9,367 nucleotides of DNA, taken from assembly GCA_900553655.1 (NCBI GenBank), contig USEQ01000026.1, positions 1 to 9,367 on the forward strand. The letters run 5' to 3'. The notes under the pieces were generated by a model. The model worked only from the letters and a program-made list of their open reading frames with translations. It made no database searches and was not told where the DNA came from. Positions within the stretch are counted from its first letter, which is position 1; each line of letters starts with the position of its first letter. This DNA is from an uncultured Slackia sp. (GTDB taxonomy: Bacteria > Actinomycetota > Coriobacteriia > Coriobacteriales > Eggerthellaceae). Both the position numbers and the translations under genes were made by a program. Below are positions 6,115 to 9,367 of the stretch, piece after piece.

Positions 6115-8507
6115 TAGTAAGCCTCGTCGAGCGGAGCGTGCGCCTTTACGTCGAGAGACCAATCTTCGAACTTGCCCTGCTTGTAGCGATCGTGCGCCAC
6201 GAGCGCAATCATTGCCGCCTGGTCTCCGCAAGCCGAAAGCGGCGGCATGGACAGGCGCACACCGCGTTTCTCGCATGCCTTCTCGTACGCGGCGCGAAGC
6301 CCGGGATTGGCAGATACGCCGCCGCCCACGCAGAATTCCCTCGCGCCCGTTTCGTCAAGCGCGACCATGGCTTTTTTCACCTGCACATCCACCACGGCCT
6401 GCTGGAAGCTTGCGGCAATATCAGGCATATTGAGCTCGCGGCCAGCCTGCTGCTCTTTCTGGATATAGGTGGTCACCGCGGTTTTCAGCCCCGACAGGCT
6501 AAAACGCAGATCGCCCGAATGCATGAGCGCACGCGGAAAGTCAATCGCTTTGGGATTGCCCTTCGCGGCAAGCTTGCTGATGATGGGACCGCCCGGATAG
6601 CCCAGACCAAGGGCCTTGGCCACCTTGTCGAACGCCTCTCCCACCGCATCGTCGATCGTGGACCCCATGGTAACGTAATCGCCCCAATCCTTCACATGCA
6701 CCAGCATGGTGTGACCGCCCGACACGAGCGACACCACCATGGGAGGCTGAATATCGGGCGTCGCGATCTTGTTCGCGTACAAATGGCCTTCGAGGTGGTT
6801 CACCGCGATAAGCGGAATATCAGCGCCCCATGCGGCGCCCTTCGCAAACGCAACGCCTACCACGAGAGCCCCTACGAGGCCGGGAGCATACGTAACCGCA
6901 ACAGCATCGAGGTCGCGCCAGCGAAGGCGGCTTGCACCAAGGCTGCGCGCGGCCGAATCAAGGCACTCGTCGCATACGCCGCAGATGGCCTCAATGTGCT
7001 TGCGGCTCGCAATTTCGGGAACCACGCCGCCGAAACGCGCGTGAAAGTCGATCTGGGAAGCCACCACGTCCGAACGCAAAACGCCGTCGCCATCGACGAC
7101 GGAGGCAGCGGTTTCATCGCACGAGCTCTCTATGGCCAAAATCAAGGGATGGGAGCAATATCCTCCTGATGCCTCCGCCGGCGTTTTGGCGACATCATCC
7201 ACATGCAGACGCATGCCTGCGACATCGCGACGGGCCTCGGGCAAAGGCCCCGTCATGATAACCGCATCTTCCCTGTCGCTGTAATAATGAGGACGCGTTC
7301 CGATATTGCGCAGCCCCATGCGTTCGTAGAACGTTTGAGCGCCGACGTTTGACGCGCGAACTTCCAGGGTCATCTCGGCTGCGCCAAGATTGCGCGCATC
7401 AGAAGCGACCAGGGAAAGAAGCTCGGCGGCAATGCCTCGACGACGATATGTCGGATCGGTAGCTATCTTGAGAATCTGCACCTGGCCATCCACGACCCAT
7501 CCGCCGCAATAGCCCACAAGCGTAGCGCCGTCAAACGCAGCCCACCATGTGCGGTCTTTGCGAGGCAGCTCGTCTGCGACAAGAGCGGCTTTCCAGGCGT
7601 CGCTTCCCATGGCGACGGATTCAAGCGCGGCCACAGCCGCCGCATGAGCCGCATCCAGGGGACGATACGAAAGGGGACGCGCATCCTGTGAACCCTCAAA
7701 CAGCTGGACCCCCGTCCGAAGATTCTTGTTGCCATCTTCTTTCGCCAGGCGAATTCGCTCGTTCTCCTCGGCATCGGAGAGGCGCGTGTACACGGGAAGC
7801 AAAGTGGCGGGATCGCCCCCCATCCGATCGGCAAGAAGCAAGCCGCGGCCGCTTACTGCCCACAACGACTCATCCGCAAGGCTTGCCAGCGGCTCGAAGA
7901 CGCCTGCATACTTCACGAGGGCGTCGCCCAGAATCGCATCGACCACCTGCACGTCGCCCTCGCCAAGGGTCCGCAATGCCTCCGCGACCCACGCGGGCGC
8001 GTCTGCAGCCTTGACCACCGTGTCGGCGGTCAGGCGCACGACGCCCTTGTCGTCGATATCGAAAAGAACGGGATAGACCTCCTTGCGCATAGCATCGGCC
8101 GCAACCAAAACTCGGCCGCGAACCCCGTCTGCCCATGCATTCCAAGCCACGGCGTCAAGTGTCGATACGCCCAGAAGCGGCACTTCGAGCGCCGACGCCA
8201 TGCCCTTCGCCGTTGCCATGCAGATGCGCACGCCGGTAAAGCTTCCCGGGCCGCGCCCGCACACCACCGCTGCGATTTCATCTTTCGAAACGCTCGACTC
8301 AGCCAAAGCGGCGTCGACCTCTCGCAGAAGAACGGTGTTGCTCGCCCTATGCGCAGCAACTTCCCTTACGGCGACGATATCGCTTTGCAAGCAAGGTCTC
8401 TTTACCGCCGCGCGCCCAGTCTCTCCCAGCGCGCCAACGCGGCCGATGCCGACGGCAACCACTTCGTTTGCGGTGTCGAACGCCAGAACATACGCCCCTT
8501 GAGCCAT
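6114..8507 (-). CDS. tsaD: TsaB-RimI-TsaD fusion: tRNA t6A37 threonylcarbamoyltransferase with N-acetyltransferase
   Basis: A single 797-residue cytoplasmic protein joins three enzymes. TsaB, residues 1-~250, has VLAFDTAN and CGRGPGSFTGVRI (83-95); in bacteria it dimerises with TsaD. RimI, ~275-421, is a GNAT acetyltransferase with the acetyl-CoA loop RRRGIA (355-360), LEVRASNVGAQTFYERMGL (381-399) and YYSDREDAVIM; RimI acetylates the N-terminal alanine of ribosomal protein S18. TsaD, ~455-797, has ILAIESSCDETAASVV, metal ligands in HLEGH (H571, H575), SGGHT (597-600), GGGVSAN (728-734) and CGDQAA (D762). TsaD transfers threonylcarbamoyl from its AMP adduct to A37 of ANN-decoding tRNAs. All key motifs look intact, with linkers near 245-275 and 422-453. 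The ATG start has GGAGG (8517-8521) 9 nt upstream. TsaC and TsaE, also needed for t6A, are not in the window. I recall two-domain fusions among Actinobacteria; how common the three-way fusion is I cannot say. Confidence 0.96.
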   Translation of the reverse strand: MAQGAYVLAFDTANEVVAVGIGRVGALGETGRAAVKRPCLQSDIVAVREVAAHRASNTVLLREVDAALAESSVSKDEIAAVVCGRGPGSFTGVRICMATAKGMASALEVPLLGVSTLDAVAWNAWADGVRGRVLVAADAMRKEVYPVLFDIDDKGVVRLTADTVVKAADAPAWVAEALRTLGEGDVQVVDAILGDALVKYAGVFEPLASLADESLWAVSGRGLLLADRMGGDPATLLPVYTRLSDAEENERIRLAKEDGNKNLRTGVQLFEGSQDARPLSYRPLDAAHAAAVAALESVAMGSDAWKAALVADELPRKDRTWWAAFDGATLVGYCGGWVVDGQVQILKIATDPTYRRRGIAAELLSLVASDARNLGAAEMTLEVRASNVGAQTFYERMGLRNIGTRPHYYSDREDAVIMTGPLPEARRDVAGMRLHVDDVAKTPAEASGGYCSHPLILAIESSCDETAASVVDGDGVLRSDVVASQIDFHARFGGVVPEIASRKHIEAICGVCDECLDSAARSLGASRLRWRDLDAVAVTYAPGLVGALVVGVAFAKGAAWGADIPLIAVNHLEGHLYANKIATPDIQPPMVVSLVSGGHTMLVHVKDWGDYVTMGSTIDDAVGEAFDKVAKALGLGYPGGPIISKLAAKGNPKAIDFPRALMHSGDLRFSLSGLKTAVTTYIQKEQQAGRELNMPDIAASFQQAVVDVQVKKAMVALDETGAREFCVGGGVSANPGLRAAYEKACEKRGVRLSMPPLSACGDQAAMIALVAHDRYKQGKFEDWSLDVKAHAPLDEAY

Positions 8508-8531
8508 TGACGAAATCCTCCGAATCTATCA

Positions 8532-8633
8532 GCCGCAATAGCGGCGCAACCCCCTCGCGTCGAACGGCGGATCGCGACCGCCGTTCGCGGGGACAAAGCA
8601 TCAACACGAATCGCACGCGCGGTGGCGCGTGCG
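8532..8633 (-). repeat. Three perfect hairpins in the leader of the tsaB-rimI-tsaD gene
   Basis: On the minus strand, in order of transcription: a 9-bp stem (CGCACGCGC/GCGCGTGCG, 8612-8633, 4-nt loop), a 10-bp stem (CGAACGGCGG/CCGCCGTTCG, 8561-8587, 7-nt loop) and a 5-bp stem (GCCGC/GCGGC, 8532-8545, 4-nt loop). The last ends 10 nt before the GGAGG of the fusion gene. They may be 3' ends of the upstream LuxR remnant or leader structure. Possible -10 boxes (TAAAAT 8663-8668, TAAGAT 8654-8659) lack well-spaced -35 partners. Confidence 0.55.
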
Positions 8634-8692
8634 TCATGGCAGCATGAGCTGCAATCTTATGAATTTTACAACGCCGGCAGGAAGAGCACGCG

Positions 8693-8824
8693 TCAATCTA
8701 CGTGATTGCGCACATAATCAAGAATCTCTTGGCGCGAATGAAGGCCCGTTTTCGCATAAATTCGCCCGATATGCGTATGCGCCATAGCCTGGGATATGCT
8801 CAGCTCTTCTGCAACGCTGATGTG
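8693..8824 (-). pseudogene. C-terminal remnant of a LuxR-family transcriptional regulator
   Basis: About 43 residues in the minus frame match the end of a LuxR-type DNA-binding domain: ISVAEELSISQ, then THIGRIYAKTG, then LHSRQEILDYVRNHVD and a TGA stop. The usual scaffold helix (LT-x-RE-x-EVL) before it is missing, as are the sensor or membrane domains expected in a full regulator. Upstream the frame stays open to 8929, but that part (AAAIAMTMKTLRKTTP) is only the reverse of the NrfD fragment. The fragment therefore lacks half of its own HTH domain and is unlikely to work. In Eggerthellaceae-type genomes such regulators often sit beside respiratory reductase operons, which fits the neighbour. 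Confidence 0.75.
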
Positions 8825-9305
8825 GGGCGTCGTCTTCCTGAGCGTCTTCATGGTCATCGCAATCGCCGCCGCGGTGCTCGACATTCTCAAACGCAGCATC
8901 CCCGTATGGCTTGATATCGCTGGTGTCATCGCATCGCTATGCGTCGCGGCCTACACCGGCGCGCTGCTGGGCGTGTGCCAAACCTACCCGCCGTGGAACA
9001 ATGCGCTTCTGCCCATCCTGCTCCTCATCTCGGCCATGTCCGCAGGCGCCACTTCGATCGCGAGCCTCATCTCTGGCGAATGGGCTATCCTCTTCTGGGT
9101 CGGCCTCGTGGGCGTAGGACTGATTCTTCCCACCGCCCTGGAAACGTGGCTGCTGTTCTTCAGCGCGAAAGAGTTCGAGGAAAGCCGCAAAGCCCACTGG
9201 ATTAGCTTCGTATCCGACGTGGGGGTTCTAGCCGGCGGATTCATCCTGCGTTACCTGATCGTCATGGCCGCCGTGCCCTTGACGGTTGCCGTTCCGCTCC
9301 TGTAG
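8820..9305 (+). pseudogene. C-terminal part of an NrfD-family membrane subunit, N-terminus lost
   Basis: The plus frame gives about 161 residues with some five membrane helices, ending at TAG. Features of NrfD/PsrC-type quinone-interacting subunits are visible: AAYTGALLG followed by PPWNNALLPILLLISAMSAGA, and the closing VLAGGFILRYLIVMAA. Full members have about 280-400 residues and eight or more helices, so roughly the first half is missing. The sequence runs backwards straight into the LuxR remnant on the opposite strand; ATGs at 8796 and 8820 exist, but neither has a convincing ribosome site. It normally anchors a molybdopterin oxidoreductase and an iron-sulfur subunit; neither is here. 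A short expressed product cannot be excluded. After the stop, 9304-9334 contains AGCAAGC/GCTTGCT arms, and no gene is seen to the window end. Confidence 0.75.
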
Positions 9306-9367
9306 CAAGCCTGGAAACGCGCCGTGCGCTTGCTGCGCAATGGCACCCCCTACACAACGAAGGCGCC

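Noticed and set aside
6051..7169. Plus-strand open frame of 372 codons
   Set aside because: It is antisense to the TsaD domain, which has all family motifs, and its 5' end lies inside the inverted-repeat region.
8508..8692. Possible riboswitch or tRNA gene upstream of tsaB
   Set aside because: Three separate simple hairpins are present, but no cloverleaf, T-loop sequence or known riboswitch core could be seen.

Overview
The window is GC-rich and reads like chromosome from an actinobacterium of the Coriobacteriia, most likely the Eggerthellaceae. The main clues are a LuxR-type HTH fragment ending in the IYAKTG-HSRQEILD style common in that group, an NrfD-type membrane subunit fragment, and a TsaB-RimI-TsaD fusion. 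This placement is inferred from gene style and was not checked by search. No tRNA, rRNA, CRISPR array, transposase or phage gene was seen.

Left half, all on the minus strand. Positions 1-1073 hold a CorC/HlyC-type CNNM-CBS membrane protein that runs off the left edge. Positions 1284-2171 hold a UPF0126/TRIC-family membrane protein with a TTG start and a plausible promoter. A 516-bp gap with one strong hairpin follows, then a DHA3-type major facilitator exporter at 2688-3968. The exporter has a perfect 14-bp palindrome lying over its predicted promoter.

Centre, plus strand. Divergent from the exporter, 4221-5885 encodes a 554-residue ClpX-like AAA+ ATPase. It keeps Walker A and B, a GYIG pore loop, a VGF tripeptide where ClpX has its ClpP-docking IGF, an arginine finger and a sensor-2 arginine. 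It lacks the ClpX zinc-binding domain and carries about 215 C-terminal residues that I do not recognise. It is the best candidate here for an undescribed system.

Right half. The AAA+ gene converges on a minus-strand gene (6114-8507) encoding one 797-residue polypeptide with TsaB, RimI and TsaD domains, i.e. tRNA t6A37 synthesis plus protein N-acetylation. The 228 bp between the two stops is packed with inverted repeats. Three more hairpins lie in the 185 bp upstream of tsaB. Beyond that, the C-terminal end of a LuxR regulator (minus) abuts the C-terminal half of an NrfD subunit (plus). Both lack their N-termini, which looks like the scar of a deletion between a regulator and a divergent respiratory operon.

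The genes do not form one pathway. The left half concerns membrane transport, the centre a possible unfoldase, and the right half tRNA modification next to a decayed respiratory locus.
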